The position numbers were made by a program, and so were the translations under genes. A stretch of 23,045 nucleotides of DNA from Nitrospirota bacterium. GTDB taxonomy: Bacteria > Nitrospirota > Nitrospiria > Nitrospirales > NS-4. The stretch is from positions 1 through 23,045 of the forward strand of contig VBOK01000079.1 of NCBI GenBank assembly GCA_005877565.1, given 5' to 3'. Shown piece after piece: positions 8,163 through 14,184 of the stretch (position 1 is the first letter of the stretch; each line of letters begins with the position of its first letter). The notes under the pieces were generated by a model. It was not told the origin of the DNA. It saw nothing but the letters and a program-made list of their open reading frames with translations, and did no database searches.

Positions 8163-8966
8163 CTACGCGAAGGGATGCTGCCCCTTCAGAATCACGCCCA
8201 CCAGCGTGAAGACCACGCCGGCAAATCCGACGACCGTCAAATACGCCGCTTTCTTCGCGCGCCAGCCGACCGTGACGCGCCCCAGCAACACGATCAGGTA
8301 GAACAGCCACGTCCCCAGTGCCCCGATCTGCTCGGCGTTCCAGTTCAGGAAGGAGCCGCGCGCGAACTCCGCGAACAACGCACCGGTGATGATCCCCAAG
8401 GTCAGCAGCGGAAACCCGAAGGAGATCGCTTTGCCGTTCAGCTCGTCCAGGAAATCAAGGGCCGGGAGCTTGTGGTACAGACCGTCGAGGTGCTTGGACT
8501 TGAGCATGTGCTCCTGGATCAGATACATCAGGCCCGCGACGAACGCGACCGCAAAGGCGACGGTGCCCAGCAGGGAAAGCGTCACATGCATCCACACGTT
8601 GCGGAAGATCGGCTCCAGCACCCGGATCTCCTTGGGCAAGGCGGCAGCCGAGATGAGGGAGACGAAGGCCATCGGCAGGATGAAGGAGCCCAGAATGTGC
8701 ACACGATACCGGAGCTCGACGACCAGGAAGAACATGACCAAGGCCCAGGAAAAAAACGACAGGGCTTCGTGCATCGAGGTCAAGGGGATATGTCCTCCTT
8801 CGATCATCCGGGACACCAGGGCCAAGGTATGAAAGAAGAAGCCGATCCCGGCCACGACAAAAGCGGGCTTCCAGATGCCCTCCCACCTTCCGGCCAACTG
8901 GACTAAAAACAGAGTGGTGCCCAGAAAATAGAAGAGCAGCGTGACCTCGAAAAAGAGAACGTTCAT
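8163..8966 (-). CDS. CcsA/HemX-family integral membrane protein
   Basis: A 267-residue protein with about eight hydrophobic segments, belonging to the cytochrome c assembly (CcsA/CcmC/HemX) superfamily. Family features are the conserved histidine early on (FFHTLALV), PLTSMHEALSFFSW, the segment MHVTLSLLGTVAFAVAFVAGLMYLIQE, and a degenerate core at GSFLNWNAEQIGALGTWLFY. Real CcsA and CcmC heme handlers carry a tryptophan-rich WWD motif (WGxxWxWD) at that place. Here most of those tryptophans are missing, which fits HemX better than a heme-loading CcsA. In Bacillus subtilis hemX lies beside hemA and lowers HemA levels. The ATG at 8966 was chosen because the family start MNVLFFEVTLLFYF follows it and the promoter at 9000-9029 lies just upstream. 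Confidence 0.88.
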   Translation of the reverse strand: MNVLFFEVTLLFYFLGTTLFLVQLAGRWEGIWKPAFVVAGIGFFFHTLALVSRMIEGGHIPLTSMHEALSFFSWALVMFFLVVELRYRVHILGSFILPMAFVSLISAAALPKEIRVLEPIFRNVWMHVTLSLLGTVAFAVAFVAGLMYLIQEHMLKSKHLDGLYHKLPALDFLDELNGKAISFGFPLLTLGIITGALFAEFARGSFLNWNAEQIGALGTWLFYLIVLLGRVTVGWRAKKAAYLTVVGFAGVVFTLVGVILKGQHPFA

Positions 8967-8999
8967 GGCCCCACAAGTCCGCTGAATTTCGAGGAAATC

Positions 9000-9029
9000 A
9001 TTATAGTGACCGCACGAGAGAAGAGTCAA
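9000..9029 (-). promoter_or_regulatory. Near-consensus sigma-70 promoter of the heme operon
   Basis: On the minus strand a -35 box TTGACT (9024-9029) and a perfect -10 box TATAAT (9000-9005) are separated by 18 bases. Transcription would start near 8993, giving a leader of about 27 bases before the CcsA/HemX-like ATG. It is the only strong promoter I see for the ten genes downstream. Confidence 0.85.
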
Positions 9030-9060
9030 GCAAACCAGGCCGCTACGACGGCTGATGCGC

Positions 9061-9846
9061 TCAGCCGCCCGCGCCCGCCGTCGCACCTCCGCAGATGTTC
9101 AACGCCTGACCGGTAATCCCGGCGGCTCGCGGAGAAGCGAGGTACACGGCCAGGGCGCCGACTTCTGAAGCCTCGACCATACGCTGAATCGGGATCGCCT
9201 TGACCGCCTGGCGACGAAACTCCTCGGCGCTCACGCCGCGGACAGCTGCGGACTCGGTGATCCCCTGCCGGGCCATGTCCGTGTCCACCCAGGTCGGACA
9301 GATTGCGTTGACGGTGATCCCGCGTGACGCCACTTCGAGCGCGAGGGCCTTTGTCAAGCCGATGATCCCATGCTTGGCGGCGCAGTACGCGGCATAGCCG
9401 GGCACGCCAAACCGCCCAAGGACGGACGAGAGATTGATGATCCGTCCGTGTTCTCCGTCCTTCATAACGCGCAAGGCCTGCTTGGAACACAGGTAGGCGC
9501 CCGTCAAGTTCGTCTGAATGATCGCGTGCCAGCGAGTGTCATCCGGATCAGTCATGGGGGTCCGACCGGAGACCCCGGCATTGTTCACCAAGATATCCAT
9601 CCGGCCGTACCGGCTCACCACCGCGTCAACCGCGCTGCGCACCGAGGCCGGATCGGTGACATCCAACGGGAGGGGCAGGACTTCACGACCGGCCGCACGG
9701 GCGGCCTTGCTTCCCTCCTTCAGATGAACAGGATTCCGCGAACCGATCGCCACCCGAGCGCCTTCGCGTAGGAAAGCCACGGCGATCGCTAGACCAATCC
9801 CCGTCCCGCCTCCGGTGACCAGCGCGACTCGATCTTTCAGTTCCAT
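9061..9846 (-). CDS. Short-chain dehydrogenase/reductase (FabG-like)
   Basis: A 261-residue classical SDR oxidoreductase. It has the NAD(P)-binding TGGGTGIG at residues 11-18, the NNAG motif near 88-91, and the catalytic triad Ser141, Tyr154 and Lys158 (YCAAK), plus the NAICPTWVDTDM segment after strand beta-6. The C-terminus GITGQALNICGG is family-typical. The substrate is not identifiable; 3-oxoacyl-ACP reductase or 3-hydroxybutyrate dehydrogenase are both possible. I start at the ATG at 9846, where the family begins (MELKDRVALVTGG). An in-frame ATG at 9876 is an alternative, and neither has a clear Shine-Dalgarno. It ends 95 bases before the heme-operon start on the same strand and is divergent from rsmI. 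Confidence 0.9.
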   Translation of the reverse strand: MELKDRVALVTGGGTGIGLAIAVAFLREGARVAIGSRNPVHLKEGSKAARAAGREVLPLPLDVTDPASVRSAVDAVVSRYGRMDILVNNAGVSGRTPMTDPDDTRWHAIIQTNLTGAYLCSKQALRVMKDGEHGRIINLSSVLGRFGVPGYAAYCAAKHGIIGLTKALALEVASRGITVNAICPTWVDTDMARQGITESAAVRGVSAEEFRRQAVKAIPIQRMVEASEVGALAVYLASPRAAGITGQALNICGGATAGAGG

Positions 9847-9893
9847 GCCAAGATTCTCGCGCGACCAGGTCGGCATCTTAGCATAACGCCGCC

Positions 9894-9923
9894 TTGGCTG
9901 CGCCGTGGCAATTAGGCTAGGAT
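9894..9923 (+). promoter_or_regulatory. Candidate rsmI promoter (weak)
   Basis: TTGGCT (9894-9899) and TAGGAT (9918-9923) are spaced 18 bases apart, 12 bases before the rsmI ATG. Each box has four of six consensus bases. It lies in the 89-base divergent gap between the SDR gene and rsmI. The very short leader it implies makes the call tentative. Confidence 0.3.
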
Positions 9924-9935
9924 GCGGCCTCAATC

Positions 9936-10670
9936 ATGCCTGGCACCCTTTATATCGTCAGCACCCCGATCGGGAACCTGGAGGACATGACGGTCCGCGC
10001 GGTACGCGTGCTCAAGGAAGTCGGCGTCATCGCCGCGGAGGATACCCGTCACACCAAACAGCTCTGCACGCATTTCGGCATCCACACGTCCCTGACCAGC
10101 TATCATGACTTCAACAAGGAGGAGAAAACCGCTGTGCTGCTCGAGCGTTTGCAAGCGGGTACCGATGTCGCCCTCGTCTCCGACGCGGGCACGCCTGTCG
10201 TGTCCGATCCCGGATTCTTCTTGATCACTCGCGCGATCGAGGCAGGCATCCGGGTGGTGCCGGTTCCGGGCCCCTCGGCCGTCTTGGCCGCCCTTGCGGG
10301 GTCCGGCCTCCCCACCGACTCGTTTCGCTTTGAAGGCTTCCTGCCGCGCAAAGAGGGACCCCGGGCGAAGCGGATTACGCGTTTCCGCGAGGACCCTGCC
10401 TCCGTGATCTTGTTCGAGAGCCCCCATCGCATCGACAAGCTGCTGGCCTCGCTCCTTGCGGGCCTGGGCAATCGGCGGGCGGTGCTGGCCCGGGAACTGA
10501 CCAAGCACTACGAAGAATTTCACCGGGGGACCCTGGAGGAGCTGATCGCGCTGGTCCGAAGCCGTCCCCCGAAAGGCGAAATCACCCTCGTGGTCGAAGG
10601 GGCCGCAAAGAGGAGACGGTCGGAGCCAGGAAAAGACGCCGGCCAGGATCACGAACGTGAAGAAGATTGA
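9936..10670 (+). CDS. rsmI: 16S rRNA (cytidine1402-2'-O)-methyltransferase
   Basis: RsmI methylates the ribose of C1402 in the 16S rRNA decoding centre, using S-adenosylmethionine. The 244-residue protein belongs to the tetrapyrrole-methylase fold. Motifs seen are LYIVSTPIGNLEDMT, AAEDTRHTKQL, VSDAGTPVVSDPG, VPGPSAVLAALAGSGLP, FEGFLPRK, FESPHR and ARELTKHYEE. The C-terminal helical extension seen in some longer members (about 280 residues) is missing; the protein ends in a charged Lys/Arg/Glu tail. No clear Shine-Dalgarno precedes the ATG. It is monocistronic and convergent with the secreted-protein gene. Confidence 0.95.
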   Translation: MPGTLYIVSTPIGNLEDMTVRAVRVLKEVGVIAAEDTRHTKQLCTHFGIHTSLTSYHDFNKEEKTAVLLERLQAGTDVALVSDAGTPVVSDPGFFLITRAIEAGIRVVPVPGPSAVLAALAGSGLPTDSFRFEGFLPRKEGPRAKRITRFREDPASVILFESPHRIDKLLASLLAGLGNRRAVLARELTKHYEEFHRGTLEELIALVRSRPPKGEITLVVEGAAKRRRSEPGKDAGQDHEREED

Positions 10671-10686
10671 AGACGCTACGGGGCTG

Positions 10687-10725
10687 AAAAACAATCAGGC
10701 GGTGGTCTTTCGACCACCGCCTGAT
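10687..10725 (-). terminator. Strong rho-independent terminator of the secreted-protein gene
   Basis: A perfect 14-bp stem (10694-10707 with 10712-10725) and a 4-base loop are followed on the minus strand by a T-rich tract (10687-10693, complement of AAAAACA). It lies 59 bases past the stop at 10785. On the plus strand there is no T tract after the stem, so it is only a weak candidate for ending rsmI, whose stop is 23 bases away. Confidence 0.9.
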
Positions 10726-10784
10726 CTGGAGAACTCACTGATCCGGTGTGTACGCGCGTCGCCACACCGAACCGCTCGCGCTAA

Positions 10785-11396
10785 TTATTTCTTCTTCTCG
10801 CCCTTCTCGTAATCCGTCCCGTACCCGGAATCCGGTGGATAGCAGTTCCAGCACTGCCCACCGACTCCACCCAGAGTCGAGCTGCTCGTGGCGTTGATGC
10901 CGCGATCTGTGTCCGGCTGATAGCCGGCCTGCGGCACTAACTGGGTCGGGGTGACGGCCTGGCGGATGATGCTCAAATCCAAGATGTAGGCATCCCCTTC
11001 GGGAACATCGGCGGCGAAAGCTCCAGTTCCAAGCTTCCGATACTGCCGCTCGGCCTGCACTTCAACATCGTTGCCCAGGTCGATTCCCTTCACGTTCTCT
11101 ATGTTAGTCTTGGGGCCAATCCGCAGCGTGACCAGCGACCCACCGCCTGTTTCGACGTAGATCTTCCCGCCGGGAAGATCCTTGCCCCAGAGACGGCCAT
11201 AGATCGTCTCGGGCTTCGACAGCAGTTCGCGCATTGACGCGTTATCAATCCCACCACCCGGACCGCTCCCGATCTTGCCGGTTCCGATCCCGGAAAAACC
11301 CTCCTGCAAGACCGACCGCTCTTGGGCCACCGTCTCCCCGACAACCAACATGATGGAGAAAAGGGCAACTGCACTGATTGTTAAGACCCGTATCAT
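10785..11396 (-). CDS. Secreted protein of unknown function with C-terminal CxxC
   Basis: A 203-residue protein that I do not recognise. Residues 1-24 form a signal peptide (MIRVLTISAVALFSIMLVVGETVAQ) with cleavage likely after VAQ. A glycine-rich linker follows (GIGTGKIGSGPGGG, about 35-48), then a beta-rich middle (KIYVETGGGSLVTLRIGPKTNIE, GNDVEVQAERQ) that could be a small OB-like barrel. The tail contains CWNC and ends with a charged GEKKK. It is probably exported across the inner membrane. The ATG at 11396 has an excellent Shine-Dalgarno (GGAGGGAGGTGA) about 5 bases upstream, and the frame extends a further 35 codons without signal. It has its own near-consensus promoter and strong terminator, so it is likely well expressed as a single gene. 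Confidence 0.85.
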   Translation of the reverse strand: MIRVLTISAVALFSIMLVVGETVAQERSVLQEGFSGIGTGKIGSGPGGGIDNASMRELLSKPETIYGRLWGKDLPGGKIYVETGGGSLVTLRIGPKTNIENVKGIDLGNDVEVQAERQYRKLGTGAFAADVPEGDAYILDLSIIRQAVTPTQLVPQAGYQPDTDRGINATSSSTLGGVGGQCWNCYPPDSGYGTDYEKGEKKK

Positions 11397-11499
11397 AGCG
11401 TTCACCTCCCTCCAGGAAATAATAATAAGTTCCGACGACGCCTGAACGCCGCCACTTGCGCCTGAGCAGATACCCCTACTCAATCGAAAGGTGGATCGC

Positions 11500-11529
11500 A
11501 CTATAGCGCACGCCCCAAAGTTGTGTCAA
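11500..11529 (-). promoter_or_regulatory. Near-consensus promoter of the secreted-protein gene
   Basis: On the minus strand a perfect -35 TTGACA (11524-11529) and a -10 TATAGT (11500-11505) are separated by 18 bases. Transcription would start near 11493, leaving a leader of about 97 bases that ends in the strong Shine-Dalgarno. The spacing is the same as at the heme-operon promoter. Confidence 0.85.
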
Positions 11530-11572
11530 GGGGTTAAATTGCCGGAAAACGAGAGACTTGGGGGGAGTTGCG

Positions 11573-11658
11573 TGGTGCCCGGGGGGAGGGTCGAACTCCC
11601 ATGGTGTCGCCACCGGCGGATTTTGAGTCCGCTGCGTCTGCCATTTCGCCACCCGGGC
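11573..11658 (-). tRNA. tRNA-Leu (anticodon CAA)
   Basis: An 86-base class II tRNA with encoded CCA. The acceptor stem is GCCCGGG (11652-11658) with CCCGGGC (11577-11583), the discriminator is A, and the CCA lies at 11573-11575. The anticodon stem GCGGA/TCCGC holds the loop CTCAAAA, giving anticodon CAA, which reads UUG. A long variable arm (CGGTGGCGACACC) follows, and the T arm is GGGAG-TTCGACC-CTCCC. The long variable arm and the anticodon agree on leucine. Confidence 0.96.
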
Positions 11659-11678
11659 GCCGACAGGTCGCCACGCCG

Positions 11679-11707
11679 TTTCTAGCATGCGCCCTCCAAG
11701 GCGTCAA
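11679..11707 (-). promoter_or_regulatory. Promoter of tRNA-Leu
   Basis: On the minus strand TTGACG (11702-11707) and TAGAAA (11679-11684) are separated by 17 bases. The -10 box ends 20 bases before the mature tRNA 5' end at 11658, and a GC-rich stretch follows it, as is usual for stable-RNA promoters. Confidence 0.65.
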
Positions 11708-11823
11708 GGTAAGTAGGAGCGCCTGCGGCTTCCCATGGGAAAAGGACGCGTCTCGGCGCGTCCGGGGCGGGCGGGTGAGAAATCGCGAAGTCTTGGCTGA
11801 GCGGCGTTCAAATGGGTCGCATG

Positions 11824-11852
11824 TTCTTTTTCGTCAAAGGCTATGTTAGAAT
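11824..11852 (+). promoter_or_regulatory. Candidate promoter of the YggX-like gene (weak)
   Basis: TAGAAT (11847-11852) lies 17 bases after TTCTTT (11824-11829) and 20 bases before the ATG at 11873. The -35 box is poor. The AT-rich patch stands out from GC-rich surroundings. Confidence 0.35.
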
Positions 11853-11872
11853 CGCGCCGGAGGGATCCAGGT

Positions 11873-12124
11873 ATGGCACAGGTCCAATGCGTCCGTTGCG
11901 GAAACCAAGGGGAAGCGATCACCGAGCCGCTGTTCTTGGGCAAGCTTGAGACCCAGGTGAAGGCGAATATCTGCGCGCCGTGCTGGGCGGAATGGGTGAA
12001 AATGCGTGTGATGGTCATTAATGAATACCATGTGAACCTCGGCGACGAGAGTGGACGCGCCTTGGTCAGGGAACAGATGCTGAATTTCTTGAAACTGCCG
12101 AAACCGGAGCAACAGCCGCAATAG
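11873..12124 (+). CDS. YggX-like Fe(2+)-trafficking family protein with zinc-ribbon cysteines
   Basis: An 83-residue cytosolic protein. The layout follows the YggX family: an N-terminal cysteine segment (QCVRCG), a central W..W helix region (CWAEWVKMRVMVINE) and a C-terminal NLGDESGRALVREQMLNFL helix. YggX supports iron-sulfur cluster repair and iron handling. Classical YggX has a single conserved N-terminal cysteine, whereas this one has CVRC plus CAPC, four cysteines able to hold zinc or iron. The ATG at 11873 was chosen because GGAGG lies 9 bases upstream; an in-frame ATG at 11843 has none. It is the first gene of the run toward rplM-rpsI. The exact function is not assured. Confidence 0.8.
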   Translation: MAQVQCVRCGNQGEAITEPLFLGKLETQVKANICAPCWAEWVKMRVMVINEYHVNLGDESGRALVREQMLNFLKLPKPEQQPQ

Positions 12125-12129
12125 GCCGA

Positions 12130-12159
12130 TTGACAAGGGAGATGTGGAAGTGGTAGGAG
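12130..12159 (+). promoter_or_regulatory. Possible promoter ahead of the DUF151 genes
   Basis: A perfect -35 hexamer TTGACA (12130-12135) is followed after 18 bases by TAGGAG (12154-12159), a weak -10. The ATG of the first DUF151 gene is 35 bases on. The gap between genes is only 69 bases, so read-through from the YggX-like gene is also possible. Confidence 0.35.
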
Positions 12160-12193
12160 TGGTGGGTATGGGTACGCCTTTCTAGGGTGTTGC

Positions 12194-12649
12194 ATGCTGA
12201 CTCAGATGCATGTCCGGGGGTTGATGTTTGACCCCTATACGAATGCCTATATCGTCATACTCCGGGATGAGAGCAACACCGAGATGCTCCCCATCTGGGT
12301 GGGCAAGCCTGAGGCCAGCGCCATCAGTTTTGCCATGGAGGGGATCACGACCCCCAGGCCGATGACCCATGATTTGATGAAAGTCGTTCTGGAGACAGCC
12401 GACGCCAAGGTCATCAGCGTGGTGGTCACCGACCTCAAGGACAACACCTACTATGCCAGGATCCATCTCCTGTATGAGGACTCGGAGTACTCGATCGACG
12501 CCCGGCCCAGCGATGCGATCGCCCTGGCCTTGCGATCGAAAGCCCCCGTGTTCGTCAACGACAATGTCATCCGCAAGAACAGTAGCGAGGACATGGACCG
12601 CTGGTTGGAGAATCTCAAGCCCGAGGATTTCGGCAAGTACGACGCGTAA
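12194..12649 (+). CDS. Bifunctional nuclease family protein (DUF151), copy 1
   Basis: A 151-residue protein of the DUF151/BFN family, some members of which show RNase and DNase activity. Family segments are VRGLMFDPYTNAYIVILRDE, LPIWVGKPEASAI, PRPMTHDLM, VVVTDLKDNTYYARI and the hallmark DARPSDAIALALRSKAPVFV. The ATG at 12194 is taken with a weak AGGGTG upstream; an ATG four codons later (12206) is equally possible. A second, divergent copy follows after 89 bases. The role in this organism is not known from sequence. Confidence 0.9.
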   Translation: MLTQMHVRGLMFDPYTNAYIVILRDESNTEMLPIWVGKPEASAISFAMEGITTPRPMTHDLMKVVLETADAKVISVVVTDLKDNTYYARIHLLYEDSEYSIDARPSDAIALALRSKAPVFVNDNVIRKNSSEDMDRWLENLKPEDFGKYDA

Positions 12650-12738
12650 TCGGTCACTCATCCCTGTCAGTTACGGTTCCCGGTCTCAAACAGCCGACTC
12701 CCGCTGATGACGAATAACATGGGTCCAGCACTGCGGTA

Positions 12739-13242
12739 ATGGTCGAAGAATCACGCGACGCGATGGAGAGCACGTTGGTCAAGCTAACGGTGCAGGGCGT
12801 GATGCCTGACGCCGTCCCCAACTCGGAGAGCCAGGTGGTCATCTTGCAGGACGAGAGCAAGACCAACACCCTGCCCATCTGGGTCGGCGTCGCCGAGGGG
12901 ACGGCCATCCGGCTGGCCCTGGAAGGAGTGGTTCCGCCACGGCCGCTCAGCCACGACCTGATCCGGAACCTGACCGAGCAACTGGGCTTGGCGATCTCGA
13001 AGGTCGTCGTGACCGACGTCAAGAACAACACGTACTACGCCTCGATCTACCTGAAGAGCAAGCAGTCGGACAAGCAATCGGAATTGACGGTGGACTCCCG
13101 ACCGAGCGACGCGATCGCGTTGGCCCTGCGGACCAGCAGCCCGATCTACGTCACGCAAGAAGTTTTGGACCACCTCGCTCCGGAAAATATCGACCCCTGG
13201 CTGAAGATGCTGGGATCAAAAGAGTTCGGCGGCACGGTCTAG
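12739..13242 (+). CDS. Bifunctional nuclease family protein (DUF151), copy 2
   Basis: A 167-residue paralogue of the preceding gene. It shares VVILQDESKTNTLPIWVG, PRPLSHDLI, VVVTDVKNNTYYASIYL and DSRPSDAIALALRTSSPIYV, but has a longer N-terminus and a Lys/Ser-rich insert (KSKQSDKQSE) before the hallmark motif. It ends 18 bases before rplM, so it is probably co-transcribed with the ribosomal genes. The start could also be the ATG at 12763 (MESTLVKLTVQGV); neither start has a clear Shine-Dalgarno. Confidence 0.9.
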   Translation: MVEESRDAMESTLVKLTVQGVMPDAVPNSESQVVILQDESKTNTLPIWVGVAEGTAIRLALEGVVPPRPLSHDLIRNLTEQLGLAISKVVVTDVKNNTYYASIYLKSKQSDKQSELTVDSRPSDAIALALRTSSPIYVTQEVLDHLAPENIDPWLKMLGSKEFGGTV

Positions 13243-13260
13243 CGCAAGCATGGGAGCCGC

Positions 13261-13692
13261 ATGACGAGAACCTATTCCGCCAAGAAGTCGGATATCACAC
13301 GCAAGTGGTACGTGGTCGATGCGAATGGGAAGACGCTGGGCCACTTGGCTTCGCAGGTCGCGATCGTGCTCCGCGGCAAGCACAAGCCGGTCTTCACCCC
13401 GCATGTGGACACGGGCGACCACGTGATCATCGTCAATGCTGAAAAAGTGCACCTGACCGGCGACAAAGTCCGGACGAAGACGTACTACCGGCATTCGGGC
13501 TACCCCGGCGGGTTGAAGGCGGAAACCGTCAGGGAGGTCCTGAGCCGCAAGCCTACTGCGGTGCTCGAACGGGCCATTAAAGGCATGTTGCCCAAGACCA
13601 CGCTCGGCAAGAAGATGGCTCGCAAGTTGAACGTGTATGCCGGTCCAACCCACCCGCACCGGGCGCAGCGGCCTGAGGCGTTGACCATCTGA
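13261..13692 (+). CDS. rplM: Ribosomal protein L13
   Basis: Large-subunit protein that binds 23S rRNA early in assembly. At 143 residues it has the normal length. It shows RKWYVVDANGKTLGHLAS near the start, the signature GDHVIIVNAEKVHLTG, TYYRHSGYPGG, and AIKGMLPK with LNVYAGPTHPHRAQRPE near the end. GGGAG lies 6 bases before the ATG. rpsI follows after 25 bases, the standard L13-S9 pair. Confidence 0.98.
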   Translation: MTRTYSAKKSDITRKWYVVDANGKTLGHLASQVAIVLRGKHKPVFTPHVDTGDHVIIVNAEKVHLTGDKVRTKTYYRHSGYPGGLKAETVREVLSRKPTAVLERAIKGMLPKTTLGKKMARKLNVYAGPTHPHRAQRPEALTI

Positions 13693-13717
13693 TCTGCCAC
13701 GAGGAGACTGCGCGTCC

Positions 13718-14113
13718 ATGTCCATGACCAACGCAACGAACGCGACGGGCAAACGGAAGCGGGCCGTCTGCCGAGCCTGGGTCAGCGCGGGGTCCGGCCA
13801 GTTCATCATCAATGACTGCGCCCTGGATTCCTATTTTCCACGAGCGACTCATCGGTCGACGGTCACCTATCCGATCGAAATCACCAACCTGCAGGGGAAG
13901 CTGGATGTGAAGGCAACGGTCGAAGGCGGCGGGAACAGCGGCCAAGCGGGCGCGCTCAGGCATGCCCTGTCGAGGGCCTTGGCCACGATGGATCCTGCGC
14001 TGCGCCCGATCCTCAAGAAGGAGGGGCTCCTCACCCGGGACTCGCGCACGAAGGAGCGGAAGAAATACGGACAGAAGGGGGCGCGCAAGCGCTTCCAATT
14101 CTCGAAGCGATAA
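13718..14113 (+). CDS. rpsI: Ribosomal protein S9
   Basis: Small-subunit protein whose C-terminal tail reaches the P-site tRNA. The 131-residue protein has GKRKRAVCRAWV near the start, GGGNSGQAGALRHALSRAL in the middle and ends KKYGQKGARKRFQFSKR, the family signature with the invariant final Arg. GAGGAG lies about 10 bases before the ATG. Last gene before the terminator at 14135. Confidence 0.98.
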   Translation: MSMTNATNATGKRKRAVCRAWVSAGSGQFIINDCALDSYFPRATHRSTVTYPIEITNLQGKLDVKATVEGGGNSGQAGALRHALSRALATMDPALRPILKKEGLLTRDSRTKERKKYGQKGARKRFQFSKR

Positions 14114-14134
14114 AAGGGGCGACGACCCTTTCAC

Positions 14135-14164
14135 AAGGGAAGGCCCCTCGGCCTTCCCTTTTTT
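14135..14164 (+). terminator. Rho-independent terminator after rpsI
   Basis: A perfect 11-bp stem (14135-14145 with 14150-14160) and a 4-base loop run straight into a T tract of six (14159-14164). It lies 21 bases after the rpsI stop and only 20 bases before the argC ATG. Confidence 0.92.
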
Positions 14165-14184
14165 ATTACTCGGAGCATTTCCGG

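Noticed and set aside
6834..8906. A 690-codon open frame on the plus strand
   Set aside because: It is antisense to hemA and the CcsA/HemX-like gene, is rich in Arg, His, Gln and Asp, and shows no family motif. Long antisense frames are expected in GC-rich coding DNA.
10694..10725. The 14-bp hairpin as a terminator for rsmI or as a mobile-element end
   Set aside because: On the plus strand no T tract follows the stem, and no second copy of the sequence or transposase is present. The T-rich side faces the minus-strand gene.
12136..12175. A G-rich stretch that might be a quadruplex or repeat
   Set aside because: The G runs are short and interrupted, mostly two bases, and no regular unit repeats.
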